Assembly: GCA_945904015.1 (NCBI GenBank)
Contig: CAMDPK010000003.1
Coordinates: 33,390 to 97,389 of the forward strand
Source of the DNA: Candidatus Kuenenia stuttgartensis
Lineage (GTDB): Bacteria; Planctomycetota; Planctomycetia; Planctomycetales; Planctomycetaceae
Length of the DNA: 64,000 bases
Reading direction: 5' to 3'
Within the stretch, counting starts at the first letter, position 1. Every line of letters starts with the position of its first letter. The notes under the pieces were generated by a model that saw only the letters and a list, made by a program, of their open reading frames with translations, was not told the DNA's origin and did no database searches. The translations under genes and the position numbers were made by a program. Positions 15,831 through 24,000 of the stretch are shown here, one piece after another.

Positions 15831-18800
15831 TCACTTCTTCCGTCGTTTGTCCTGCGTGCTGTCCAGCAGCACTCGGCCGTTTTCGTCTTTGATAAGAGCT
15901 TGGTTGTCGAACGTGTCGTCGTTGATCCAGCGGTTGAAGCCGGTGCCGATCCAGCCGGTCGGCATGTCGATCGAACGCCAGTGAAAACCTCGCGACGAGG
16001 CGTCCCAGGTGACCCGCCACTGGCCGCCGAAGACATCGTTGGCGAAGTGCGTGTAGTGATACGATTTTTCCTTGGGGTCGTAGGTCATGAGGCCCACCGT
16101 ATTCATGTTCTGCTTGTCGTCGTACGAGCGGAACATCAGGAACCGGCCGCCGATGGCCCACGCGGTGCGTTCGGCGATCGTGGCGGTGTCGCCGTCAGGG
16201 AACCAGATCGACGGCTTCATGGTCTGCCGGATCGTCCAATCGCCGGCCATCTTGTTGAGCAGCGCGAGTTCTTCGTTGCCAGCAGCGGGACCATTCGACA
16301 GCGTGAGGTCGTCGTCCACTTTGGACGACTTGCGGACCCACGTCGCTCGCATGTCGCGAGTCACCTGACCGTCGGCGCTTTTGACCAGCAGCGTCGATTC
16401 GATGCGATCGTTGCTCACAAAGCGGTCGGTGCTGGTGCCGGTGACTCCGGGCGACGGCGGTTTGGCTTGCAACGTGAGCGTTTGTGACGCGGCATCCCAC
16501 TGGCCGATCCGCTCAAAAACTTCGCCGCCGGAGCCGAACAGCCAGATGTGATAGCTACCAACGATTTCGTCGAAGCCGAGGATTGCGAGATACTGTTGAT
16601 CGCCAGCTTCACTCGCCCATTGCCAGAGCAGAAACCGATCGTCGAGGATTTTCCGCACTACGACATTCGCCTTGATCGTCTGTTCGTCCGGCGTGGCCGC
16701 CGTGGGCTTGTACACGGTTGTTGATTCCCAGCGGCCGACCCAGCGATCGAAGACGGCTGATTGATGCGTTGGCACGCCGTACTCCGTCTCGAAGTTTTTC
16801 GGCAGCTTGTTGGCGTGGAAGGCGAGCAATTCGAGGTCGTCGAAGATGGCCTTGCCTTTGCCGATCAGCGTCAGGGCAAGGCTGAGCGACCGGGCCTCCG
16901 GATAAGTCTTGAGAGCGTCCACGATGGTCAACCGATGCCAGCCGTCCTGCTTGATGCTGACCGTGCCGCGGTTCTCGCCGATGTATTGTCCGCTGGCATC
17001 GAAGTAGAGCAGCTTGATCTGGGCCGACCCGGATTCGAGCTGCACCCAGCCGCTCGCGGCGTACCGATAGGCGGGATGCGCCGGCGGACGGTTCGTGGGA
17101 ATGACGGCGAACAGCCCGTCGCCTTCGATCATCCAGCCTCGCTTGCCGGTTCGTCCGCCTTCGACGACTCGATGCTGATAGGTGTTCGGCGGAATGACAT
17201 TTCCCGTGCCCCAGCCCGCCGGGTATCGCTCGCCCAGCGCGGTGGCTTCTAGCGACGGATCGGTGATCAGATTGACGCCGAGCAGAACGGTGGGTGGCAG
17301 AGTCGGTGCGGATGATCGAGGTGTTTTGATGACCGCGCCCGGCACTGGCTTGGTCTTCGGTCCGGGGATCGGCAGCGGTTCGAGCGTGGTCGCGTAGGTA
17401 TTCACACGCCACTGGCCGTCGGTGTCGAAGTTCAACACTGCCGACTCAAACATCAGGCCCTGGCGTTTCGCGAAATGAGTCTTGTATTCCACGGCCGCGT
17501 AACGTCCCGCCGGAAGGCCTGGAAATTCGCCGATCAGCCACAGTCGCCGAAGCGTCCGTTGAGTGGCCTTGCCAACCGTATCGCGGAGCAACTGGTACTG
17601 CTTAGACGCTTGCTCCTTCGTTGCCGCACGTTTGGCCAACATCGAGGAGATGTCGTGCAACTGGTCGAACTTGTCGTCGTCAGCCACTACCAAGAATGCT
17701 TCGGCCGCCTTGAGAACTTTCCGCTCTTCGTCTCCCAGCGTCGCGGCGACCGTGACGCGCTCGAACACCGCCGTCAGATGATCCGGCCGGTGATCGGGAT
17801 CAAAGTTGGTCGGCCGCGAGTAGTCCTGGTCGATCAGCGCCAGCTTGAGCCGCTCGCCGTCGAACTGGTAGATGCCCGGCATCGCTTCCTGCTTGCCGGG
17901 AGCCACGAAGTCGATCTGCTTGGGATCGCGGTTCGAGTTGATCGTGAACGTCACGGCTATAGGCGTCGGCGGGCCGGAGGGTTGGACGAACTCGACACGC
18001 TCGCCGTCGAACGTGATCGACAACTGCGTGAGTTCTGCGGCTGTCAGCGGTTTCTTCCGCGCGTGGCCGGAAACGGCAATCCACTTGCCTTGCAGCCGCT
18101 TCTCGTCTGAGACGGTCGCGTTTTCGGTCTTTAGTTTGAACGTCACCGTGACTCGCTTCGCGCCGCCTCGCGTGAGACTGAACTTGTCGGTGTCGGTCGT
18201 CAGCCCGTCTGGAAGCTCGGTCACGTTGATCAGGTACTCGCCCTTGCGGATCGAATGCTTGCCCGCCTTGAGCTCATACTTTCGTCCCGTGACCTTATCG
18301 TGAATCTTCACGCGAGACTGCTTTTCAATAAGCACGGCGACTTTATCGGAGGCTCGAATCTCGAACGTCCCTGTGTCGGTCTGCACGTAGATCACGATCG
18401 CCGCGAGGATCAACGCCGCAAACAGAAACGCCGCTGCGACCGTTCGACCAATCCGCCGTCGCGGAGGCAACGCGGTTTGCGTGAACGGAGCCGACACTGC
18501 GACGACTTCAGCCGGAGTTTGAAACCGCTCGGCGGGATTCTTCGCCATCATCCGCGAGACGACGGCGGCCAGCTCGGTCGGCACATCATTCCGCAGCGTC
18601 GTCAGTACCGGCGGCGACTGTTCGGCATGAGCCTTGAGCTTCATAAGCACATTGTCCGCCTCAAACGGCGGCTTGCCGGTCAGCAGAAACCAGAACGTGC
18701 AGCCGAGGCTGTAAATGTCCGCTCGAATGTCCGCCGAGTGCGCATCCTGAATCTGCTCCGGCGCGATGTAGTCCGGAGTCCCCATCACGCTGCCCGCTGT

Positions 18801-19694
18801 CGTGAGATGCCCTTTGGAGTGCGGGGTGTCAGAACCATTTTGGATTTCCTTTGTCGCTGCCGCGCCGGTCTCCGCTGAAAGATCTGAAAGCGGTGCTGAC
18901 ACACCGCACTCCAAAGTGAACCCTGCCAGTCCGAAATCCAGAATCCGTACCTGCCCCTCAGCCGACAGCATCAAGTTGTGCGGTTTGATGTCGCGGTGAA
19001 CCATCCCCTTCTCGTGAGCGTGTTGCAGCCCCTCGGCCGCCTGCCGAATGCACTCGCTCGCTTCGGCGACCGACATCGGCCCGCGATGTTTCACGACGCT
19101 GGCGAGGTTGGTTCCTTCGACGAACTCCATCACCAGAAAGTGAACGTCACCCGCCTGCTCGGCGTCGTAGGCCGTGACGATGTTGGGATGCGTCAGCTTC
19201 GCCGCCGCCTGCACCTCGCGCCGAAACCGCACGACGGCTTGCGGCTGTCGGATCAATTGCGAATTGATGAGCTTGATCGCCACCGGCCGGTTCATCAGCC
19301 GATGCTCGGCCCGATAGACGTTCCCCATGCCGCCGCGCCCGATCAGCTCGACGATGCGATAACGCGGATGGTCTCGCAGTTCGATTGGCAGTTCATCGAC
19401 ACTGACCGGCTCACCCGATTGCACGAGCAACGTGGCCGAGTGTGCCGAGTCGTGGCCGATGCAGCTTGCGTCGGCACCTAGATCGGTACGGACGCTGGCA
19501 GCGTCCGCCACGACGTCACTCGGCTGCGCGATCTTCACCAGCCCGACGAACGTGTCGTCCTTCAAATCGAGCAGTGTCTCGCAACACACGCGACAGACTT
19601 CGAGATGCTGCTCGACTGAAGTCGACTCGTCAGCCGTGAGCTTCCCCTGCCCGAACGCGATCAACTGCTCTTTCTGCGGATGGTCGAGCGACAT
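15831..19694 (-). CDS. Membrane Ser/Thr protein kinase with N-terminal anti-sigma-type zinc finger and C-terminal DUF1579-like domains
   Basis: The 1287-residue protein starts MSLDHPQKEQLIAFGQGKL. A ZAS/zf-HC2 motif is at H30-x3-C34-x2-C37. The kinase domain spans about 112-400: GRGGMG loop, VAIK with Lys141, HRDIKPHN with Asp235, DFG at 253-255 and APE at 311-313. A transmembrane helix lies at about 415-437. A TIGR03067-like domain follows (about 533-640, LQGKWIAVSG), then a carbohydrate-module-like region, then two DUF1579-like beta-barrel domains (about 990-1287). The extracellular part probably senses a small ligand and the cytosolic kinase signals it. A 105-base palindrome encodes residues 261-295 in the activation segment (see repeat at 18812). 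An ECF sigma gene lies upstream on the same strand, and the ZAS finger suggests the kinase could bind it directly. Confidence 0.88.
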   Translation of the reverse strand: MSLDHPQKEQLIAFGQGKLTADESTSVEQHLEVCRVCCETLLDLKDDTFVGLVKIAQPSDVVADAASVRTDLGADASCIGHDSAHSATLLVQSGEPVSVDELPIELRDHPRYRIVELIGRGGMGNVYRAEHRLMNRPVAIKLINSQLIRQPQAVVRFRREVQAAAKLTHPNIVTAYDAEQAGDVHFLVMEFVEGTNLASVVKHRGPMSVAEASECIRQAAEGLQHAHEKGMVHRDIKPHNLMLSAEGQVRILDFGLAGFTLECGVSAPLSDLSAETGAAATKEIQNGSDTPHSKGHLTTAGSVMGTPDYIAPEQIQDAHSADIRADIYSLGCTFWFLLTGKPPFEADNVLMKLKAHAEQSPPVLTTLRNDVPTELAAVVSRMMAKNPAERFQTPAEVVAVSAPFTQTALPPRRRIGRTVAAAFLFAALILAAIVIYVQTDTGTFEIRASDKVAVLIEKQSRVKIHDKVTGRKYELKAGKHSIRKGEYLINVTELPDGLTTDTDKFSLTRGGAKRVTVTFKLKTENATVSDEKRLQGKWIAVSGHARKKPLTAAELTQLSITFDGERVEFVQPSGPPTPIAVTFTINSNRDPKQIDFVAPGKQEAMPGIYQFDGERLKLALIDQDYSRPTNFDPDHRPDHLTAVFERVTVAATLGDEERKVLKAAEAFLVVADDDKFDQLHDISSMLAKRAATKEQASKQYQLLRDTVGKATQRTLRRLWLIGEFPGLPAGRYAAVEYKTHFAKRQGLMFESAVLNFDTDGQWRVNTYATTLEPLPIPGPKTKPVPGAVIKTPRSSAPTLPPTVLLGVNLITDPSLEATALGERYPAGWGTGNVIPPNTYQHRVVEGGRTGKRGWMIEGDGLFAVIPTNRPPAHPAYRYAASGWVQLESGSAQIKLLYFDASGQYIGENRGTVSIKQDGWHRLTIVDALKTYPEARSLSLALTLIGKGKAIFDDLELLAFHANKLPKNFETEYGVPTHQSAVFDRWVGRWESTTVYKPTAATPDEQTIKANVVVRKILDDRFLLWQWASEAGDQQYLAILGFDEIVGSYHIWLFGSGGEVFERIGQWDAASQTLTLQAKPPSPGVTGTSTDRFVSNDRIESTLLVKSADGQVTRDMRATWVRKSSKVDDDLTLSNGPAAGNEELALLNKMAGDWTIRQTMKPSIWFPDGDTATIAERTAWAIGGRFLMFRSYDDKQNMNTVGLMTYDPKEKSYHYTHFANDVFGGQWRVTWDASSRGFHWRSIDMPTGWIGTGFNRWINDDTFDNQALIKDENGRVLLDSTQDKRRKK
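18812..18916. repeat. In-frame palindromic repeat element inside the kinase activation segment
   Basis: The arms are 18812-18832 and 18896-18916, 21 bp with one mismatch, starting CTTTGGAGTGCGGGGTGTCAG. The element is 105 bp, exactly 35 codons, and keeps the kinase frame open. Related arms flank the element at 22663-22804, and a solo arm lies at 32862-32890. The encoded peptide ([10 protein letters not shown]...SDTPHSKG) separates the DFG motif from GTPDYIAPEQ. Confidence 0.85.
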
Positions 19695-19709
19695 GAGCGG
19701 CCTCTTTAT

Positions 19710-19829
19710 GTAGCCATCACACTCCCGCGTGATGAGCCGAACGCTGTGGAAAATTTTCGAGTGAAAGAAATCACCAGAATCGCAAGTCGGTGAAGCGTTC
19801 GGCTCGTCGCGCGGGAGCGTGACGGCTAC
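19710..19829. repeat. GTAG...CTAC palindromic element between DUF1579 and kinase genes
   Basis: The arms are 19710-19745 and 19794-19829, 36 bp with about four mismatches, beginning GTAGCC and ending GGCTAC. The core between them is 48 bp and AT-rich. It fills the gap between the secreted DUF1579 gene and the kinase gene, so any kinase promoter must share space with it. It might attenuate readthrough. Confidence 0.75.
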
Positions 19830-19834
19830 GTTCG

Positions 19835-20848
19835 CTACCTCTTCTCAACGACTCGCTTGCTTGTCCCCTCCATGCGGAACATCGCGACCTTCTGCGGGTT
19901 CTCGACCAGCACGGTCCAATCGAGCTTGTCATTCACGAACCGATGCTGAGCCATGCTGGCGAGTCCGTTAGGGTCGGTCAGTTTCCAAGTGAACGCCTTC
20001 GCGGCGTCATCCCACTGACCGGTCGAATCGTTGAACTGCCCCATCGAGGAGAACCACCACGCTCGGTATTTCTTCTGGTTCACATCGAACAGCATCAGAA
20101 ACGTGCCCTCGGTTCCATCCGAGTGCTTGGTCCGTTCGCGGACCATCTGCCCGCCGAGTTCGCGCGTGAAGACCATCGTGGCCGAGCCGCTCTTCTCCTC
20201 AGGAGTCCATTCGGCCTTCGGCACGCGATACTCGGCTTTCCATGTGCCGAGGAACCGGTCGAACTGCCTCAGTTCGGCCGAGCGTTCAGGTTCCCTCGCA
20301 GCCGTGTTGGTCGTCGGCTTCGATGGTCCGTCCTTACGCAGCGTGTTCACGCCCGCCATTTCACCGACTTGTTGGCTGTCGCGGTCGGTGTAGAGGAACT
20401 TCCAGCGCTCCTTCCCCGCCGTCGAAAAGTCCGCCGTGACCTTCGCACGCACGCCGTTGGCATCTGGCTGCGTCACCGATGTCATCGTCTTTGCGTTCGC
20501 GCCCCAGGTCATCTCGGCCTGGTTGGTCGAGCCGTTTGAGACGAACGTCCAACTGCGATACTTCTTCGCCTCCGTATCGAACGTGAACAGCGTCGTCACC
20601 CAAATGTCCGGGCCGTCCGACGAGTGCATGACTCCCGATTGCTCAAGAAACCGCCCGCCGAGAATCCACTTCGCCGTCGACTCGTTCTTGCCGGCGGCAT
20701 TGTCCATCACGACATCCCACGTCCCGGCGTAGTGCTGCAAGACCTGCAACTCCGGGACGTCTTTGGCCGGCTCCGCGTCCTCGGCCTGGACGGACGAGAT
20801 TCCGAGTAGAGTCGCCAGAGACCAACAAACCGCCAGAAGTCGTCGCAT
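19835..20848 (-). CDS. Secreted protein with two DUF1579-like domains
   Basis: The 337-residue protein has a signal peptide (MRRLLAVCWSLATLLGISSVQA). Two similar domains follow, at about 38-165 (LQHYAGTWDVVMDNAAGK) and 193-330 (FDRFLGTWKAEYRVP), each with the G-T/W opening, a G-G-R-F or G-G-Q-M turn and a Y-R-x-W strand typical of DUF1579 lipocalin-like barrels. They probably bind a hydrophobic or small ligand in the periplasm. The same domain type ends the kinase encoded next, so this may be a soluble ligand-binding companion of that receptor. Both are on the minus strand. Confidence 0.8.
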   Translation of the reverse strand: MRRLLAVCWSLATLLGISSVQAEDAEPAKDVPELQVLQHYAGTWDVVMDNAAGKNESTAKWILGGRFLEQSGVMHSSDGPDIWVTTLFTFDTEAKKYRSWTFVSNGSTNQAEMTWGANAKTMTSVTQPDANGVRAKVTADFSTAGKERWKFLYTDRDSQQVGEMAGVNTLRKDGPSKPTTNTAAREPERSAELRQFDRFLGTWKAEYRVPKAEWTPEEKSGSATMVFTRELGGQMVRERTKHSDGTEGTFLMLFDVNQKKYRAWWFSSMGQFNDSTGQWDDAAKAFTWKLTDPNGLASMAQHRFVNDKLDWTVLVENPQKVAMFRMEGTSKRVVEKR

Positions 20849-20992
20849 CGGGGTCGCTCCTTGAAAGAGGGGACACAGCCTGCGGGCGATTGTCCCGCAG
20901 AGGAAAGTGCATGAGGGGCACCATTCTTACACGCGATGAGGAAAGATTCTCATGATCGCGCGTTTGTGGCGCACGCGGCTCGTGTGCTGGAA

Positions 20993-21079
20993 GTAGGGTG
21001 GGACCAACGCAGCGCCGGCCCACCACGTTGTGCGAGGAATTGGTGGGCCGGCGTCCGAAGCGGACTGGTCCCACCCTAC
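20993..21079. repeat. GTAG...CTAC palindromic element at the end of the sigma factor gene
   Basis: The outer arms GTAGGGTGGGACCA (20993-21006) and its complement (21066-21079) enclose a second palindrome, CGCCGGCCCACCA...TGGTGGGCCGGCG. The TAG stop of the sigma factor gene is within the outer arm (21076-21078, minus strand). It could act as a terminator. Confidence 0.75.
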
Positions 21080-21663
21080 TCGTCGATCAGCCCGGCCGCC
21101 TCGCGACGCAGCGTGCTGAGCACTCGGCTACGAGCGACGTAAACCGAGTTCAGCGGCATTCCAAGTTCTGCGGCGACGATGTCGGCTCGCTGGCCGTCGA
21201 ACATCTGGCGATGGAACGCTGCCCACGTCTGTGGCTCGAAGCGCGGTCGCACGGACTCCAGCAGCCGAGCCATCACATGCCGGTCATGTTCGAGATTCCA
21301 TTCGCGGCTGGCGTTGCTTGATTCGTCCGCGAGCTGTTCGAGTTGCTCCGCCCATGTGCTGCCGCCGGTCGCGGCCGGTCGATACTTCTTCGACCGCCAG
21401 AAGTCGCGCAGTCGATTCACCAGAATCGTGCGCAGCCAACTCCGAAACGCACCCTCTCGGCCAGAGTGCTCGAAGCAAGACAACTCACGCGAGACGGTCA
21501 GGAGAACCTCTTGAATCAAATCGTCCGCGTCGGTCGAGGCCACCTCGAATCGCATCAGCCAGGATCGCAGTAACGCCGAGTAAACCTCAGCCATACGCTG
21601 CCACGCCTCATCGGTGACGTTGTCTCGCGCGCGGTCCAGCAAACTCAAAGAAGTCTCGCTCAC
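21076..21663 (-). CDS. ECF-type RNA polymerase sigma factor
   Basis: GTG 21663 overlaps the TGA of the upstream cyclodeaminase gene by 4 bases (GTGA), which fixes the start; the longer open frame is antisense-like. The 195-residue product has sigma region 2 (LLRSWLMRFEVASTDADDLIQEVLLTVSREL, then GAFRSWLRTILVNRLRDFWR) and region 4 (WAAFHRQMFDGQRADIVAAELGMPLNSVYVARSRVLSTLRRE, helix-turn-helix). It directs RNA polymerase to specific promoters. No separate anti-sigma gene is adjacent, but the kinase two genes downstream carries a ZAS zinc finger and is the best candidate partner. Confidence 0.9.
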   Translation of the reverse strand: MSETSLSLLDRARDNVTDEAWQRMAEVYSALLRSWLMRFEVASTDADDLIQEVLLTVSRELSCFEHSGREGAFRSWLRTILVNRLRDFWRSKKYRPAATGGSTWAEQLEQLADESSNASREWNLEHDRHVMARLLESVRPRFEPQTWAAFHRQMFDGQRADIVAAELGMPLNSVYVARSRVLSTLRREAAGLIDE

Positions 21664-22655
21664 CACGCCACCTCTTGCCCGAGGTTGAGTCGTGCGGCGT
21701 TCTCCAACGCGACGCGCGCGGCGACGGCGTCCTGCACAGCGAGTCCCACCGATTTGAAAAACGTGATCTGCTGATCGTCGGCTCGGCCGGGCCGGCGGCC
21801 GAGCACCAATTCGCCGAGCTCCGCATGAATGTGCTCGTGGCCGATCAATCCCGCCTGCATCGGTTGAATGAGATCCCCCGCCTCTTCCCAAGCAGCATGT
21901 CGGCTATCGACCACGACCAGTGCGCGACGCACGGTCTCCGGCGGAACCTCACGAGCTTGCGGCGTGTACGAGCCGACCGCATTGATGTGGACTCCAGGCT
22001 TGAGATCAGCGTCGTCGAAGATCGGCTCTTTTGAAGTTGTCGTGCAACACACGATGTCGGCGTCGGCAAGTGCTTGCCGAGGCGAATCGGCCGCGATGAG
22101 TTCCGCAGGGATGGCGGGACGCCCCGCGAACTCAGCGATCAATGCGGCGACTTTGTTAGGCGTGCGACCGCACACGAAGATCTTCTCGATCGGACGCACT
22201 GCGCACATCGCAAACAGATGTGTGATGGCTTGAACTCCGGCCCCGAAGAGAGCCACCGTGCGGCTGTCGCTCCGAGCCAGCAGATCGGTCGCCGCTCCGC
22301 TGGCCGCCGCCGTGCGGATCGCAGTGAGCATCGCGCCGTCGAGCAGCGCGATCGGACGGCCGGTATCCGGTTCCAACATCACGACCGCCGCTTGTATGCG
22401 AGCCAGTCCGCGAGCTGGATTCCCGTCAAACAGCGAGACAACCTTGACCGCGAGCGCTTGCTCCACCGTCGTTTCGCCATCGACGAACGACGGCATGATG
22501 AGACTGATGCCGGAGTGCGGAGTAATCGACAAATGAATTCGCGGTGGCACGAGAGCTTTGCCTTCGCTGAAGGCCGCGAACGCCTGCTTCATCGCGTCAA
22601 TGGCCAACGACATCGGCAGTGCTTGACGAATATCGGCAGCGTTGAGGATCAGCAC
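21660..22655 (-). CDS. Ornithine cyclodeaminase/mu-crystallin family enzyme, probable pyrroline-2-carboxylate reductase
   Basis: GTG 22655 (VLILNAADIRQALPMSLAI) is preferred; the longer frame to 22796 is a translated repeat element. The product has 331 residues and shows the family's features: KVVSLFDGNP, IALLDGAMLTAIRTAAASGAAT, a Rossmann loop VALFGAGVQAITH and NAVGSYTPQAREV. Relatives act as ornithine cyclodeaminases or as NAD(P)H-dependent reductases of delta1-pyrroline-2-carboxylate. The divergent neighbour resembles enolase-superfamily cis-3-hydroxyproline dehydratases, whose product is that substrate, so reductase is the better guess. The gene overlaps the sigma factor gene by 4 bases. 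Confidence 0.82.
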   Translation of the reverse strand: MLILNAADIRQALPMSLAIDAMKQAFAAFSEGKALVPPRIHLSITPHSGISLIMPSFVDGETTVEQALAVKVVSLFDGNPARGLARIQAAVVMLEPDTGRPIALLDGAMLTAIRTAAASGAATDLLARSDSRTVALFGAGVQAITHLFAMCAVRPIEKIFVCGRTPNKVAALIAEFAGRPAIPAELIAADSPRQALADADIVCCTTTSKEPIFDDADLKPGVHINAVGSYTPQAREVPPETVRRALVVVDSRHAAWEEAGDLIQPMQAGLIGHEHIHAELGELVLGRRPGRADDQQITFFKSVGLAVQDAVAARVALENAARLNLGQEVAW

Positions 22656-22662
22656 GGTAGCC

Positions 22663-22804
22663 CCTTTGGAGTGCGGTGTGTCAGCACCGCTTTCATTTGC
22701 GGCACAGCCGCTTTCTAATTTCTTCGCTGCTGAATCGCGACTCGCCGACAGAAAAGCGGCTGCGCCGAAATCCAAAGCGGTGCTGACACACCGCACTCCA
22801 AAGG
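22663..22804. repeat. Palindromic repeat element in the divergent promoter region
   Basis: Perfect 30-bp arms at 22663-22692 and 22775-22804 begin CCTTTGGAGTGCGGTGTGTC. Inner imperfect pairing surrounds 22700-22760. The element occupies nearly the whole 155-base gap between two divergent genes. Its right end supplies the AAAGGA ribosome binding site of the gene starting at 22811. It belongs to the same family as the element within the kinase gene. Confidence 0.88.
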
Positions 22805-22810
22805 AACCGC

Positions 22811-23884
22811 ATGAAGATCACTCGCATTTTGGCTTATCGCGTGGACCTGCCGTTGCGCGAAGGAACCTACAAATGGTCCGGCGGTAAATCGGTGTCGGTG
22901 TTCGACAGCACGGTTGTCGCAGTCGAGACCGACGCGGGGATCACCGGCTATGGCGAGGTCTGCCCGCTCGGTCCGTTTTATCTGCCGGCGTATGCGGCGG
23001 GAGCGCGGGCCGGGATCTTGGAACTCGGACCGCATCTGCTCGGCGAAGACCCGACGCAGTTGAGCAAACTCAATCGTCGCATGGATGCCGCACTGCAAGG
23101 GCATGCGTATGTGAAGTCGGCGATCGACATGGCCTGCTGGGACATTCTCGGCAAAGTGACCGGGCAGCCGGTGTGCGTGTTGCTCGGCGGGCGTTACGGC
23201 GATGACTTCGGACTGTACCGAGCGATCTCGCAGGAGACTCCCGAAGTCATGGCGAGCAAAGTCTCCGGCTATCGAGCCGAAGGCTATCGCCGCTTCCAAC
23301 TGAAAGTCGGCGGCGATCCGGACACCGACATCGAACGCATCCGAGCCGTCTCCGCGCAGCTTTAACCCGGCGACCGCCTGATCGCCGATGCCAACACCGG
23401 CTGGCTGATGCACGACGCGATGCGCGTCGTCAAAGCGGTGCGCGACATCGACGTCTACATCGAGCAACCCTGCCGCACCTACGAAGAGTGCCTGACGATC
23501 CGCCAGCACTGCGATCATCCATTCGTGCTCGACGAAAACATCGACTCGCTGGACGTGCTACTGCGCGGCCACGCCGACCGCGCGATGGACGTTGTCAACA
23601 TCAAGATCAGCAAGTTCGGCGGCCTGACGAAAGCTCGGCAAGCCCGCGACCTATGCGTGTCGCTGGGAGTCGCCATGACCATCGAAGACAGTTGGGGCGG
23701 CGACATCGTCACCGCCGCGATCGCGCATTTGGCTCATAGCACTCCGACGGAGTTCCTCTTCACGACAACCGACCTCAACAGCTACGTGACCGTCAGCTTC
23801 GCCGACGGAGCGCCGCAACGAACGAACGGCCGGATGTCGGCCAGCACGCAACCGGGTTTGGGAGTGACGCCGAAGTTTGACGTG
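22811..23884 (+). pseudogene. Enolase-superfamily (mandelate racemase-like) dehydratase, interrupted by a stop codon and a RIT element
   Basis: The N-terminal part (22811-23362) starts [20 protein letters not shown] and resembles cis-3-hydroxy-L-proline dehydratase/hydroxyproline betaine epimerase members: [28 protein letters not shown] and the Lys region FQLKVGGD. An in-frame TAA sits at 23363-23365. The same frame continues without shift into IADANTGW (metal Asp), IEQPC (Glu), LDENI and NIKISKFGG (second Lys). Near 23884 the RIT element interrupts the gene after GVTPKFDV; the missing end LGKPLVEVV and stop are at 27410-27439. The enzyme would dehydrate hydroxyproline-type substrates, feeding the divergent cyclodeaminase-like enzyme. 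As sequenced it should be inactive. Confidence 0.88.
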
Positions 23885-23914
23885 ATCGATTATGTGCCCT
23901 GGCACATAATCGAT
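23885..23914. repeat. Perfect palindrome at the left end of the RIT element
   Basis: The arms ATCGATTATGTGCC (23885-23898) and GGCACATAATCGAT (23901-23914) are separated by two bases. The TTATGTGCC core recurs in the adjacent inverted repeat and near 27328. It may be a recombinase core or binding site, or the trace of a previous integration. Confidence 0.85.
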
Positions 23915-23915
23915 C

Positions 23916-23944
23916 TAATGTGCCCAACTTCGTTATGTGGCCGC
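23916..23944 (+). repeat. Left terminal inverted repeat of the RIT element
   Basis: This 29-bp sequence begins TAATGTGCCCAACTTCG and continues with TTATGTGGCCGC. It is exactly repeated in inverted orientation at 27380-27408. It contains two head-to-tail versions of a T-ATGTG-CC motif, likely recombinase half-sites. Confidence 0.9.
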
Positions 23945-24000
23945 CGTGTCGGCGCGACGGTTGTGTGTGGGAGGTGGGCGTGGCATTGGCAACATAACCA

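Noticed and set aside
21664..21891. 76-residue N-terminal extension of the sigma factor
   Set aside because: It is antisense-like, Arg-rich sequence overlapping the cyclodeaminase gene. The GTGA overlap fixes the start at 21663.
22656..22796. 47 extra N-terminal codons of the cyclodeaminase-like gene
   Set aside because: They are the translated palindromic element; family homology begins at VLILNAADI, with GTG 22655.
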